From: an uncultured Gluconobacter sp.
Lineage (GTDB): Bacteria; Pseudomonadota; Alphaproteobacteria; Acetobacterales; Acetobacteraceae
Direction of reading: 5' to 3'
DNA: 57,150 nucleotides
Assembly (NCBI GenBank): GCA_937880175.1
Contig: CALFLO010000099.1
Location: 1-57,150 of the forward strand
The translations under genes and the position numbers were made by a program. A model generated the notes under the pieces. That model did no database searches. It was not told the origin of the DNA and was given only the letters and a program-made list of their open reading frames with translations. This document shows positions 7,710 through 16,917 of this stretch, one piece after another. The first letter of the stretch is position 1; every line of letters starts with the position of its first letter.

Positions 7710-9650
7710 TTACGGACGCGGTGTATAAATCGCGCTCAGACGATCCGGCGTGCCTTCAATACGCTCCAGATGCGGGTAACGCAGACCATCGTGATAGGGG
7801 ATGGAGATCGTGGTGACATGGTCGCCGGATTTCACGATCAGGCGGATGTCCTGCTTCGGATCCTTCTGCGCGTCCGTGACGGCATGGAGCAGACGCTGGG
7901 GCGTGAAGCTCATGTCGTTGACGGCCACGATCGTCATGCCCGGAACAAGGCCTGCCTTGAAGGCCGGGCTCATCCAGTGCTCACGTCCCACACGTCCGGC
8001 GCCGTTCACACTCAGGCCAAGGGAGAAGGACAGGTCCGTGGCATGGCGGGCGGCTTCGGTTGCCTTGACGAAGGCGGTCGGCTTGGACGTGTAGACCAGC
8101 TTGTAGCCGCCATTGGTCAGGCCATTGAGCGGTGCGTGCGGCTGGATCGTGTCCAGACGGTCGTGCAGGAACTTCGCCCAGTCATAAGGCTGTATGCTGT
8201 TGAGCGTCGCGACCACATCGTCGAACTGATAGGGGCTGACGACGAAGCTGCCGTTGTTTGTGCCGAAGAAGGCCTTGGCGAAATCATCCAGTGATTTGTG
8301 ATCGTTGGAGAGCTTGCGGATCAGCGCATCCGCATCCAGCCAGACAAGCTGCCCTTCGACGTAATAGTCTTCCGAACGCTGCCAGTCGCGCCATGAGAGC
8401 GGGGCGCGCCGGGCGATGACCGGATCGTTCGTCGTGTCTTCCAGCGGACGCCACTGACGGCCTGTCTGGTTGTCATAGGACGCCGCCATATAGGCCAGAG
8501 CCTCGAAGCCCTGATCCTTCGTCACAAGGCCCGAACGCGCGGCGAGGACATTGCCCCAGTACTGCGTCTGCCCTTCATAGACCCAGAGCATGGAGCCACG
8601 CTGCGGCGTGTTGAAGTTCGGTGCCCACAGATCGGCCGGCCGGCGATACTTGCCGTTCCAGGAATGGGTGTATTCATGGGCCAGCAGATCACGCTCGGGG
8701 AAGGTCTTGTCCCATTCCGTGAAATAGCCCGGAGCCGCGCTGTTCTCGCTGGACTGGTGATGCTCAAGGCCAATGCTGCCAAGCTCTTCCGTCAGGGCCA
8801 GCAGGAAGTCGTAATGGTCGTAATGATGCGAGCCGAACAGGGATGTGGCCTGACGCACGAGGTTCTGGTGCGCGGCAACCTGCTGTGGCGTGGCGTCCAG
8901 TGAGTCCGGATCATCCGCCACGACATCCAGCGAGACCGGAACATGGTCCGGGCCGGTCAGGTCAAACTTGCGGAAATAGCGCCCGGCATAGATCGGAGAG
9001 TCCACGAGCGTGTTGAAGGTCGTGGCGTTGAAATGCGTCTCGTCACCATAAGCTCCGGCGCGGAGGGCCGACCCGATCTGCCAGCCATGGGGTACGCGCA
9101 CGGAGGGCTGAACCGTGATGCCGCGCGTGAAATACCCGGCAGGGTAGAGCGAGACCTGATCCCACTGCACGTTGACGATCGAAGGCGTCATGACCATCCG
9201 GCCCTGCCCCGGGGCGATCGGAGTCAGAAGCTGGAAATGCAGGTCCAGAGTGGGCGTGCTGGCGGAAACCGGAATGCGGAAGGCTGCGACATTCACCGTA
9301 TCGCGCTTCCATTCCAGCGTGCGCCCACCGCTCTGCACATGCAGGCTTGCGAGCTGCTCGAGCACACCTGTCGGGGAATGGTCGCCGGGGATCCACATTG
9401 GATACAGAAGGATCATCTCACCCTTCTGCTGCGCCTCTTTTGGCACTGGAACCGTCTCATGGATCGACATGACATGATGGACTGTATCGGTCGCATCAAC
9501 CGAAACCGTCAGATTGCCGGGAAAGGGGCGATCCTGCGGTTCCGGGATGGAGGCTGGCATGGGCAGCGGCATGGGCTGCGACTGGGCGAGTGCGGGAGAA
9601 ACCAGACCGCTGAAAGCGGTCAGGGCCGCGAGAAGGCGCAGAGAGGACAT
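7710..9650 (-). CDS. M61 family metallopeptidase with PDZ domain
   Basis: This is a secreted 646-residue zinc peptidase of the glycyl aminopeptidase (M61) family. A signal peptide (to about ALA-Q, residue 23) is followed by an N-terminal beta domain. The catalytic helix carries HEYTH (H325, E326, H329), with the family continuation SWNGKYRRP. A downstream glutamate in WVYEGQTQYWG supplies the third zinc ligand. The last 150 residues form a PDZ-like domain containing GLSVNGAGRVG and the typical AGLVPGMTIVAVND core. Members act in the periplasm on small peptides and have a preference for N-terminal Gly or Ala; the substrate here is not known. The gene stands alone, convergent with the RND operon. 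Confidence 0.92.
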   Translation of the reverse strand: MSSLRLLAALTAFSGLVSPALAQSQPMPLPMPASIPEPQDRPFPGNLTVSVDATDTVHHVMSIHETVPVPKEAQQKGEMILLYPMWIPGDHSPTGVLEQLASLHVQSGGRTLEWKRDTVNVAAFRIPVSASTPTLDLHFQLLTPIAPGQGRMVMTPSIVNVQWDQVSLYPAGYFTRGITVQPSVRVPHGWQIGSALRAGAYGDETHFNATTFNTLVDSPIYAGRYFRKFDLTGPDHVPVSLDVVADDPDSLDATPQQVAAHQNLVRQATSLFGSHHYDHYDFLLALTEELGSIGLEHHQSSENSAAPGYFTEWDKTFPERDLLAHEYTHSWNGKYRRPADLWAPNFNTPQRGSMLWVYEGQTQYWGNVLAARSGLVTKDQGFEALAYMAASYDNQTGRQWRPLEDTTNDPVIARRAPLSWRDWQRSEDYYVEGQLVWLDADALIRKLSNDHKSLDDFAKAFFGTNNGSFVVSPYQFDDVVATLNSIQPYDWAKFLHDRLDTIQPHAPLNGLTNGGYKLVYTSKPTAFVKATEAARHATDLSFSLGLSVNGAGRVGREHWMSPAFKAGLVPGMTIVAVNDMSFTPQRLLHAVTDAQKDPKQDIRLIVKSGDHVTTISIPYHDGLRYPHLERIEGTPDRLSAIYTPRP

Positions 9651-9765
9651 GATGATATTCCGCCTGTAAAATCAAATCACTCCAAGCCCTAACCGGCCAC
9701 GCGGACCTTCACAAGAGCAGGGTTTGAAAGACTGATCCTATCCGCAGGTCTGGAAGGCCTGATGC

Positions 9766-11187
9766 CTATGACACGCTTTCACCAAAGAACTGTATCTGGT
9801 CAAAATGAAGGTAAGTACTCTCTCCAAGAATGGTTATTTTGAGAAAACGTGCCTGAATGCCGTCCTGGTCGCTCCAGATATAAGGATGACCATCGGCCCC
9901 CCCATAAATGATACCGTCATTCTTGCGTGTCATGACAAACCATTCTTGATCGTCGACTGATCCTTGGAGAACGAAATTTGCAACGCGTTCAAGAACCCCA
10001 TCAAGGCGATTGAAAAGTCGCATTTCATGTACAAGGCAGACCGATTCAAGATCGATTTTCCACCATGGGTTATGTTCTAGCGCCGTATGGTTTTGGCACT
10101 TGCCGCAGATATTCCCAGACAGAACACGGCATGCATCTTCCTCGACACTTCCCTGATGAACCGTGGAGCTCTGGGTCGCAGTCCTGTTTTGTGAAATGTT
10201 TTCCCATTGGGTTTGAGGAAAAACACTGAAGTCCCAGGCGCGCGCGGTCTGCGCTACCCAGTAATCATGCAGATAAGGGTCAGAGACTTCGTTTGTTGTC
10301 TCGTGATAATTTGCACGCTGCTCCTGCGAGTAGGTTCCCCAGACTTTCTCGCTGGCGTAATCTCCCCCGGTTTCCCGACGAACACGAATTTCAAAATCGG
10401 CATCTGATTTCATGGAATAATGCGCCACGTAAGCTACCGAAAGCAGTTTCTCTTTTCGGTCGTTCGAGTTCAGTATATTCCAAGCGGTCTCAGGGAAATT
10501 ATCATAATATTTCCGGACGTCATCACCCAGAACATTGATCATATTAAGGTCGGGGTCGAGACTGTTGTATTCATGCATAATCGGAGAACTTGATGTTCTG
10601 TAAATATCGCGATATGGAATTTTTTTACTTCTGATGAGTACCTTTGTATACGGATTTGCCCATTTTTCATGTTTTGTGTAATTTATAAGAACACTTCCAT
10701 CTGGTCTATCTCGGTATCCGTTATTTCCATAGCAGCACCAGTTGAAGTGAATTCCATCTACTTCTGTGGGAATGTCCGCCATGAATGTGGGCAGGAAGTT
10801 ACTTCCCTTGATGCAGAGAAATTCATCGATATCCAGAAACATCAGCCATTCGGTTTCTGTGGAAAAATTCCTCAGAAAATGAAAATACATCTGATACTGC
10901 TGACCCGATATTGGGTAGTGCCGGAATGTTACAAAAGGATTGGGGCCTGAAATATAAGGACGAATACGATCATAGAGAAGGTCGGGGCAATCATCGTTTG
11001 AATAAAGATAAATATGATCAACACCGATAGAGCGATGATATTCCAGCCATTCGCAAATGTATTTCTCTTCCCACTTGGCGCATGCAACAAGTGAGTACTG
11101 ATATTTTGGTTTTGGGCGTATGCCGTGATTTTCTGTGCAGCCGAGAGGCTCAATCGCATAGGTCAAAACAGCTTCATTATATTTCAC
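9766..11187 (-). CDS. GT92-like glycosyltransferase with C-terminal discoidin-like (F5/8C) domain
   Basis: The catalytic part (about residues 20-300) resembles family 92 and related glycosyltransferases: SLVACAKWEEKYICEWLEYH, then HIYLYSND, and the metal-binding DID triad (D119, D121) inside LMFLDIDEF. From about residue 329 to the end lies a beta-sandwich resembling F5/8 type C domains (RTATQSS opening, PWWKIDLES, then LKITILG and a final QIQFFGE), which usually bind sugars. No signal peptide is seen, so it is probably cytosolic. The start is chosen as GTG at 11187, because GGAG lies six bases before it; the longer TTG start at 11199 has no ribosome binding site. It lies 45 bp after a second transferase, in AT-rich DNA unlike the neighbours. 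Donor and acceptor are unknown. Confidence 0.82.
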   Translation of the reverse strand: MKYNEAVLTYAIEPLGCTENHGIRPKPKYQYSLVACAKWEEKYICEWLEYHRSIGVDHIYLYSNDDCPDLLYDRIRPYISGPNPFVTFRHYPISGQQYQMYFHFLRNFSTETEWLMFLDIDEFLCIKGSNFLPTFMADIPTEVDGIHFNWCCYGNNGYRDRPDGSVLINYTKHEKWANPYTKVLIRSKKIPYRDIYRTSSSPIMHEYNSLDPDLNMINVLGDDVRKYYDNFPETAWNILNSNDRKEKLLSVAYVAHYSMKSDADFEIRVRRETGGDYASEKVWGTYSQEQRANYHETTNEVSDPYLHDYWVAQTARAWDFSVFPQTQWENISQNRTATQSSTVHQGSVEEDACRVLSGNICGKCQNHTALEHNPWWKIDLESVCLVHEMRLFNRLDGVLERVANFVLQGSVDDQEWFVMTRKNDGIIYGGADGHPYIWSDQDGIQARFLKITILGESTYLHFDQIQFFGESVS

Positions 11188-11232
11188 GTCATACTCCAAT
11201 GTTTTTTGCGGGCTTCAGGGTTGATCCGACAC

Positions 11233-13092
11233 CTAAGTATTGTTTGATTTCTGGGCTCTCTCTTCACGCCAGGAAGAGCAGAGCTTTTCCCAGGCCTGCT
11301 TGGTATTGTGGTCGATACGCTCATCGACGAGGACGCTCTGAAGGCTTTCTTCAACAAAAGTTGCAGAGGCTGTGCAGTATCTGAAAATAATATCCTGCAT
11401 CGCCTCGGCAACACCTGGAATAGTGGTCAGCCGATGGATCTCTGCACGGGTCTCTTTGGCCAGCCGGGAAACATGAGAAGTCCCCTCAACCGCAAAAGTC
11501 TGCACGAAGAGATCAAAAATTACTGGACTATTATATCTGAAATGCTTGTTTTTCACGACGCCTTTACCGTCATTTTCTCCACGGGAGAATTTCCAGATAT
11601 ACTCTTCGAAAGAGCGTAAATGGTAATGACAGACATGGGCCCATTCTGTCGGCGCTTGCGTAAAATTCAGATCTTCGTCTGTGATATGATTCTTGGGATA
11701 GAGATTGCCATCTACCGTTGCGTATGTTCGTCCAGAGTATGAGCATTCTGGATGATGCGCGTAGGAATAGTTGAAGAGGCTGGTTTTGAAAATTGACTTA
11801 ACAAGTGGGTGCTTTTCACCTTCGATGAAGCGTTCGGCTGATAGCCCGTTTGACCACGTCAAATGATTATTGGGGTAATACACCCTCCAGTTCATGGAAA
11901 AGCAGTCAACCCCCTGATCATTCCGGGCGGAAATAATGGGTACGATGCTGTTTCTACTGTCTTCTGACGGAAGGATAGCCTCATCTATATCAACGATTGC
12001 ACACCAGCGATAATCAAGGATTTCCGGAAGTGTTGTCAAAGCATGATTATAAGCTTTGAACTGCATGTTGATCCCTGGAGCCGAACTGCCGGTATTATTG
12101 ATCCAGGTTATCTCGCCGTTTTCGGATAGAATTTTCAGCAGGCCGTCAGACCCATCTGTATTGTCATTCGTATAAATAAAGAAATCTTTTATTCCGATCG
12201 CCCGGTGATGGGCTATCCATTCCAGCAAGTAAATTCCTTCATCTCTGGCCGTTGCCAGAAGAGCGATATCTTTCCTGCTTTCAATTGATTCCCTGACGAT
12301 ACCCAGGATGACTGATCCCCAGTAAATTCCATTTCCACGCTGTTTTATATGGCCATATCCCAGAAAATCATATTCTGCGGCGGCTTTTTTGGTGAAAGAT
12401 CCATTTCTATGGACATTCCACTGCGCCAGATGCAGAAGCGATCTGTGAACCCAGTCTGCATGTGGGATATTTTTGATTATTTCAAGAACATTAAAATAAT
12501 TACTATCCGGAAGATCTAAAAATGAGTTTATAATAATTTTCGATAAGTGTTTTCGATGGGTTTTATTTGAAGATTGGATAAGTAAGTTAAATAGTTCAGT
12601 CCGGATATTCTTGTGAGATGTCCTAATTTCATGAATTGATGTTTCGATATTATTTCTATGAAAAATAAAACGATTAATCTGGGACAGAATGTTCGTGGTT
12701 TTTTCGTTTAATTCAATATGACTGGGGGATAAGGAGAATATCTCCCATTCGTGACTCTCGTCACGGTTGAAGGCAATATTCCCAAAAGGATCGGCTGAAA
12801 AAAACTTTTTTTCTTCAAGAGAAAGAAGGGAAACCTTATTATTGCTATGAAATCCGGTTTCAAAAATGAAAAACCTGTCCTTGAAGGTGTTGTCTTCTTC
12901 CGGACGGATTTTCTCAACATCTTCCCCAAGGTTAACGGGAGCAATAACGAAAAAACCTGGATTTTTGGGTGACCGGGTAATAATGACGTCAATATATGAC
13001 GCCTGTTTTTCGTGTGAATGTTTTAAGGCGCGCTCTTCCGAGCAGAAAAACAGACTGGTTCCATGAAAAGTTTTTAAATGGAAGGATTCCAT
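11233..13092 (-). CDS. Glycosyltransferase with N-terminal fascin-like beta-trefoil domain
   Basis: Residues 1-125 look like a fascin-type beta-trefoil, with repeated hydrophobic strands and the telling segment KKFFSADPFGNIAFNRD near 90-106, then EWEIF. A helical linker follows (to about 255). After it comes a GT92/GT2-like catalytic domain: ALLATARDEGIYLLEWIAHHRAIG (shortened core LLEWIAHHRAIG), FFIYTNDN, and DID of IVDIDEA near residue 367. The ATG at 13092 has GAGGAG eight bases upstream; the longer start at 13188 would overlap the preceding gene and is rejected. Its DNA is strikingly AT-rich compared with flanking genes, with codons ending in A/T, suggesting acquisition by transfer. It probably forms an operon with the discoidin-bearing transferase downstream. 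Function in surface polysaccharide or protein glycosylation is inference. Confidence 0.78.
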   Translation of the reverse strand: MESFHLKTFHGTSLFFCSEERALKHSHEKQASYIDVIITRSPKNPGFFVIAPVNLGEDVEKIRPEEDNTFKDRFFIFETGFHSNNKVSLLSLEEKKFFSADPFGNIAFNRDESHEWEIFSLSPSHIELNEKTTNILSQINRFIFHRNNIETSIHEIRTSHKNIRTELFNLLIQSSNKTHRKHLSKIIINSFLDLPDSNYFNVLEIIKNIPHADWVHRSLLHLAQWNVHRNGSFTKKAAAEYDFLGYGHIKQRGNGIYWGSVILGIVRESIESRKDIALLATARDEGIYLLEWIAHHRAIGIKDFFIYTNDNTDGSDGLLKILSENGEITWINNTGSSAPGINMQFKAYNHALTTLPEILDYRWCAIVDIDEAILPSEDSRNSIVPIISARNDQGVDCFSMNWRVYYPNNHLTWSNGLSAERFIEGEKHPLVKSIFKTSLFNYSYAHHPECSYSGRTYATVDGNLYPKNHITDEDLNFTQAPTEWAHVCHYHLRSFEEYIWKFSRGENDGKGVVKNKHFRYNSPVIFDLFVQTFAVEGTSHVSRLAKETRAEIHRLTTIPGVAEAMQDIIFRYCTASATFVEESLQSVLVDERIDHNTKQAWEKLCSSWREERAQKSNNT

Positions 13093-13129
13093 TCCATTAT
13101 TCTCCTCTATAAGTTTTCTCATAAGATCA

Positions 13130-13792
13130 TTATCTACTTTTGTATTCAAGGGGGGCGTCTGCTTGATGGGGAAGCGACCCTGCCTCACTGATGCTGGCTT
13201 CCAGCATGTCGGCCTGCCAGCCTGCTGGAGTGTATTTCAGGGCTACCGGAGCCGCATTCGGGAGGCGGACATCGACCGGAAGGTCCATTGCGTGTCGCAA
13301 TCCTCTGAAAAGCGCACCATGTGCAACAATCAAAGGAACGCCGGGGCTTTTCAGAGCATTATTGACGGCCTGACGGGCTCTTTGCGTTAATGTCCTGAAA
13401 CTTTCAGCCTCTTCTGGCGTAAGGCCATCCTCAATCCATGGTCTGTACCAGTCCCCCATGGGGGTGCCTTCCTGAATCCCGAAGCAGACTTCCTTCAAAT
13501 CGTCGTCTATGTGCAGGGGAAGCCGGATGCCAACGCAGTCCTGGATCATTCTCTGGACTGTTTCTGCCGTGACGAGCGCGCGCGTCAGGGGAGACGATAT
13601 GATGCGCTCGAAAGGCTTTTGCCCATTTTCAAAAAGACCGGCCAGCATCCTTCCGGCCTGAACGGCCTGCTTCTGGCCGGTTTCATTAAGGGGGATGTCT
13701 GTCCTGCCCTGCGCCAGCCCGCGGCGGTTCCAGTCGGTCTCACCGTGACGGAGATACCAGTAGGGTTTGAGGGTCATCTGCGACATGGGCAT
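13130..13792 (-). CDS. Histidine phosphatase family protein (phosphoglycerate mutase-like)
   Basis: This 220-residue protein belongs to the branch-2 histidine phosphatases. The catalytic RHGE motif occurs near residues 14-17 (YLRHGETDWN). The second arginine motif is SSPLTRALVTAETV, and the second catalytic histidine lies in VAHGALFRGL. These enzymes transfer phosphate through a phosphohistidine; substrates range from phosphosugars to cobalamin precursors and cannot be read from the sequence. Three Met codons lie within the first six residues, so the exact start is uncertain. It is 42 bp downstream of prs on the same strand and may be cotranscribed with it. Base composition returns to the G+C-rich background here, marking the edge of the AT-rich glycosyltransferase island. 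Confidence 0.88.
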   Translation of the reverse strand: MPMSQMTLKPYWYLRHGETDWNRRGLAQGRTDIPLNETGQKQAVQAGRMLAGLFENGQKPFERIISSPLTRALVTAETVQRMIQDCVGIRLPLHIDDDLKEVCFGIQEGTPMGDWYRPWIEDGLTPEEAESFRTLTQRARQAVNNALKSPGVPLIVAHGALFRGLRHAMDLPVDVRLPNAAPVALKYTPAGWQADMLEASISEAGSLPHQADAPLEYKSR

Positions 13793-13834
13793 GTCCGTTC
13801 ACGAAGGCTGGACCGTGACACGGGCCATGAAAAC

Positions 13835-14767
13835 TCAGTCGAAGAGAGAGGAGACTGAGCTTTCATCAGCAACGGCGCTCATGGCCCGGGCGAGCAGGTT
13901 GGCTGTCGTGATCTGGCGGATGTTCGGGGTCTCGAGAAGGGTCTCGGTGGCCGGAATACTGTCAGTCAGCGTCAGCATGTTCAACGGACTGTCTTTCACG
14001 CGCTGACACGCATTGCCAGTCAGAACGCCGTGAGTAACATAGGCCTCCACGCCTTCGGCTCCGCGGGCCATGAGCGCGTTGGCGGCGTTGCACAGAGATC
14101 CGCCGCTATCGATGATGTCGTCCACCAGCACGCAGTAGCGACCGGCGACGTCACCGATGACGTTCATGACTTCCGACACGCCGGCGCGTTCACGGCGCTT
14201 GTCGATGATGGCGAGATCCACATTCAGGCGCTGCGCGAGCTGGCGGGCACGGACCACACCGCCGACATCGGGGGAGACGATGATGAGCTCACGGTCCGGC
14301 AGACGGGTCTTGAGATCGCGCACGAAGAGCGGCGCGGCGTAGAGATTGTCGGTTGGGATGTCGAAGAAGCCCTGGATCTGCATGGCGTGCAGGTCCATCG
14401 TCAGGATGCGGTTGGCACCGGCTTCGGTCAGGAGGTTTGCCACCAGCTTTGCGCTGATCGGTGTGCGCGGGCCGGATTTGCGGTCCTGCCGGGCATAACC
14501 GAAATACGGCATGACGGCCGTGACGCGCTTGGCCGATCCACGACGCAGCGCATCGAGCATGACCAGCAGTTCCATGAGATGGTCATTCGTCGGCATGCAG
14601 GTGCTCTGCACAACGAAGACATCCTCACCGCGGACGTTTTCCTGGATCTCGACGAACACTTCGCCATCGGCAAAGCGTTTCACCACCGTCTTGCACAGAG
14701 GCATCCGGAGTTCATGGGCGACCGCACGGGCCAGCGGCAGGTTACTGTTGCAGGCTACGATCTTCAT
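13835..14767 (-). CDS. prs: Ribose-phosphate pyrophosphokinase (PRPP synthetase)
   Basis: This 310-residue enzyme transfers pyrophosphate from ATP to ribose 5-phosphate. The product, PRPP, is the precursor of nucleotides, histidine and tryptophan. Length and motifs are fully standard: KRFADGEVFVEIQENVRG near 28-45, the ATP loop PYFGYARQDRK near 92-102, the divalent-metal site in MDLHAMQIQGFF, and the PRPP-binding loop VLVDDIIDSGGSL near 213-225. The ATG at 14767 is the family start. It is cytosolic and essential in most bacteria. The gene heads the minus-strand run prs-phosphatase-glycosyltransferases. Nothing is unusual in the protein itself; it is the ordinary chromosomal marker beside the AT-rich island. 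Confidence 0.97.
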   Translation of the reverse strand: MKIVACNSNLPLARAVAHELRMPLCKTVVKRFADGEVFVEIQENVRGEDVFVVQSTCMPTNDHLMELLVMLDALRRGSAKRVTAVMPYFGYARQDRKSGPRTPISAKLVANLLTEAGANRILTMDLHAMQIQGFFDIPTDNLYAAPLFVRDLKTRLPDRELIIVSPDVGGVVRARQLAQRLNVDLAIIDKRRERAGVSEVMNVIGDVAGRYCVLVDDIIDSGGSLCNAANALMARGAEGVEAYVTHGVLTGNACQRVKDSPLNMLTLTDSIPATETLLETPNIRQITTANLLARAMSAVADESSVSSLFD

Positions 14768-14919
14768 GAAAAACGGCCTCGTCCGGTGTCCGACAGGGAA
14801 GTTGCTGGCCTTCTAACAGCGCAGGCCCCCCCTGTCATCCATCCTGCCTCATTCTTTATGCGTACCAGTTGATCGGCACCTGCATGACGTGCCAACCGGA
14901 TACACTCCGTCTGGCTGCC

Positions 14920-15801
14920 TCAGAACTGCCAGGCGAGTCCGGCGTGCAGCTTCAGACCGTTGCTCAGGGCGCTGGAGACATCCGAGTAGGAATAGGTGGT
15001 TCCCCATTCCGTGCTGGCGCCGGAATCCCGGTTCCGGCCATAGGAAATATAGGAATAGTCGCCACCTGCGGTCAGATGGAGTCGTCGGGTCATCCGGTAA
15101 TCCATGCCCAGCCCCCCTTCCCACAGCGGACGCGGCTGCTTGTTGTATGAAATGCCGGAATTGAGAACTTCAGCCCATCCGAAGCGACCCCGAAGGACGA
15201 GACGGGGCGTAAGAGCGTAATCCGCCTTCAGGCCCGCACCGGCGAAATAGCGGCCGGAGCCGTATCCGAAGTCGCCGTCATTGCCGCTCGTGACGTATCC
15301 GCCCTGGATAAAGGGTGTCAGGAGCACGGTGCGGGAGAGCAGGAGGAAGCCCTTGCCGATTTCTCCGCGATTATCCGTGCCATTCGAACTGTCGTTGCCG
15401 CCCGCCGAAAATCCGTACGGAGCGGAGATGCTTGAGAAACTGCGATAGCTGGATTTGTAGTTTCTCTGGCCGTCTTCGAGCGAGAAGTGCAGGGCGCCGT
15501 AAAGGTTTTCGATCCCGAAAGCATTGAACATGACCGATGCGTCGGCCTGAAATCCCGGGGTCCAGCCGATGGTGCGGTAGAGTGAGGTGCTTGCGGATTC
15601 TGCGCTGAAGTCCGAACCGCCAGTCGGCGTAACGCGGGAATTGTAACCGCTGACGCTGTTGCGGAAGGTGCCCGTCATCGACAGGCCGATCTCACGGTTC
15701 ACGGCGATAACAGGTGCGGGATCCGCAAAAGCGGACATGACAGGGGCCAGCCCGGCGCAGAAGGCCAGACCGGACAGCAGAAAACGGCATGAGGGCGGCA
15801 T
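14920..15801 (-). CDS. Outer membrane beta-barrel protein of unknown function
   Basis: This 293-residue protein has a signal peptide (to about FADPA, residue 29). Ten or more alternating hydrophobic/aromatic strands follow, and it ends in WQF, the usual BAM recognition residue. Features include Gly/Ser/Tyr-rich loops and strands such as RYFAGAGLKADYALTPRL and GGLGMDYRMTRRLHLTAGG. I recognise no specific family beyond OmpA/OMP_b-brl-like barrels. The ATG at 15801 is preferred over the GTG one codon earlier because GGAG lies six bases upstream. That ribosome binding site is buried in a perfect 9-bp hairpin (separate entry), so translation is probably controlled. The neighbouring genes encode a lipoprotein and a TonB protein, both envelope components. 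Confidence 0.8.
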   Translation of the reverse strand: MPPSCRFLLSGLAFCAGLAPVMSAFADPAPVIAVNREIGLSMTGTFRNSVSGYNSRVTPTGGSDFSAESASTSLYRTIGWTPGFQADASVMFNAFGIENLYGALHFSLEDGQRNYKSSYRSFSSISAPYGFSAGGNDSSNGTDNRGEIGKGFLLLSRTVLLTPFIQGGYVTSGNDGDFGYGSGRYFAGAGLKADYALTPRLVLRGRFGWAEVLNSGISYNKQPRPLWEGGLGMDYRMTRRLHLTAGGDYSYISYGRNRDSGASTEWGTTYSYSDVSSALSNGLKLHAGLAWQF

Positions 15802-15804
15802 CAC

Positions 15805-15831
15805 GAACTCCGGATGAAAAGGCCGGAGTTC
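15805..15831 (-). promoter_or_regulatory. Hairpin sequestering the ribosome binding site of the barrel gene
   Basis: GAACTCCGG and CCGGAGTTC form a perfect 9-bp stem with a 9-nt loop ending three bases before the GTG/ATG pair. The GGAG Shine-Dalgarno (15811-15808) is inside the 3' arm and paired with CTCC. A second AACTCCG lies further upstream at 15867-15861 and could compete for the same partner. A TAATAT hexamer at 15848-15843 could be the -10 element, which would place the hairpin at the very 5' end of the mRNA. An RNA thermometer or other translational switch is inferred. Confidence 0.6.
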
Positions 15832-15902
15832 TGTAACAAGGAATATTACTTAAAGATACACGGAGTTACATTTTGCGGACAGGGATTCTGTTCCCGCCTG
15901 TA

Positions 15903-16838
15903 TCAGGCTGCTTTTTTTGGGGACGCCTTTGTATCGGGGAGGGCGGCGTGCTCGCGGCCAGAATAGTTGGTGACGATGGTGCGCACGCCCTGGGCTGCTT
16001 CTTCGGCTGCGGCATCGGCTGTATCGCCCCACGCCCCATCCAGAGAATGAGGAGCGATGTCGTGAAGCTGTGTGGCGGCTCCAGCTTCCTTTCCGTCCGG
16101 GATCAGGACATGCCAGGCGATCTCGATATGATCGACCGGATGGCTGCCGTTTCCTGCTGCGCCTGTTTTGAGTTCGACGGTGCCGCGAACGATGAAGTCC
16201 GCTCCTTTTTCGCTGGTTGTCACCGTATTGGTCTTGTCCGGGAGGGATGCATAGAACGCGCGGGCGAGAGCGATATTTCCGTCCCCTGGTGCGCCGGTAA
16301 CACCCTTGAAGCAGATTTTCGCGGGCCGGTTCATGAGGCTGTGCGGGTCCTGCTGCATCATGTTGGCCTGAATGCCTGTCAGCAGGTTCGCAAGCTGGGG
16401 CGCTTCCTGAACGGCGGCGCCCTGAAGGGCCAGCCTGTCACCCGCGCTCCATCCCGCCATGTCCACCGCGGGGCCGTCCGTTTCCGCCCGGATTTTTCCT
16501 TCCGGCGTCATGATGACGTAATGGGGAACAACGGCTCCGCTTCGGGTCACTGCGCTCATTTTCAGCCACCAGTCGCCCTTCTTGCGAGGCTGGGCGATGG
16601 CGGGAACGGACTGGCCGACCATCGCCTGCGCCATGTCATGTGCCCAGAGTGCGGCGGCATCGTCGGACAGCAGGGAATCCGATGGTGTCGGGACCGCCAG
16701 CCGGGCGGGGGGCAGATTGGCTGCCGTCAGATATCGGGCCTGCTGTCCGGGATCGGCGAAAGGCCGCGAAAGACTGAAGCATCCCCCTAGAGCAAGGGGA
16801 AAGCAGAGCGGCAGCAGGACAGAACAGAGACGACGCAT
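15903..16838 (-). CDS. Lipoprotein of unknown function
   Basis: This 311-residue protein has a type II signal peptide with lipobox LGGC (Cys20), so it is anchored in a membrane on the periplasmic side. The mature protein is a mixed alpha/beta sequence. It has a WWLKMSAV segment near 90, a DHIEIAWHVLIPDG strand near 240 and an Ala/Glu-rich helix near the C-terminus, ending in a short Lys/Ala tail. I do not recognise a characterised family; it looks like a conserved envelope lipoprotein of acetic acid bacteria. The ATG follows GGAG at five bases. It is 79 bp downstream of the tonB gene and about 100 bp upstream of the barrel gene, all on the same strand, so the three may share transcripts. Confidence 0.8.
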   Translation of the reverse strand: MRRLCSVLLPLCFPLALGGCFSLSRPFADPGQQARYLTAANLPPARLAVPTPSDSLLSDDAAALWAHDMAQAMVGQSVPAIAQPRKKGDWWLKMSAVTRSGAVVPHYVIMTPEGKIRAETDGPAVDMAGWSAGDRLALQGAAVQEAPQLANLLTGIQANMMQQDPHSLMNRPAKICFKGVTGAPGDGNIALARAFYASLPDKTNTVTTSEKGADFIVRGTVELKTGAAGNGSHPVDHIEIAWHVLIPDGKEAGAATQLHDIAPHSLDGAWGDTADAAAEEAAQGVRTIVTNYSGREHAALPDTKASPKKAA

Positions 16839-16917
16839 CGGGGCTCCGGTAACAGGGCAGTGACCTGATGGACTGTATGGGATTGCGGTCCCGTTGTCGA
16901 AACCGCGCCCCTGCCCC

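Noticed and set aside
13093..13188. Longer start for the trefoil glycosyltransferase
   Set aside because: It would overlap the histidine phosphatase gene by 59 bp, and the ATG at 13092 has a much better ribosome binding site (GAGGAG).
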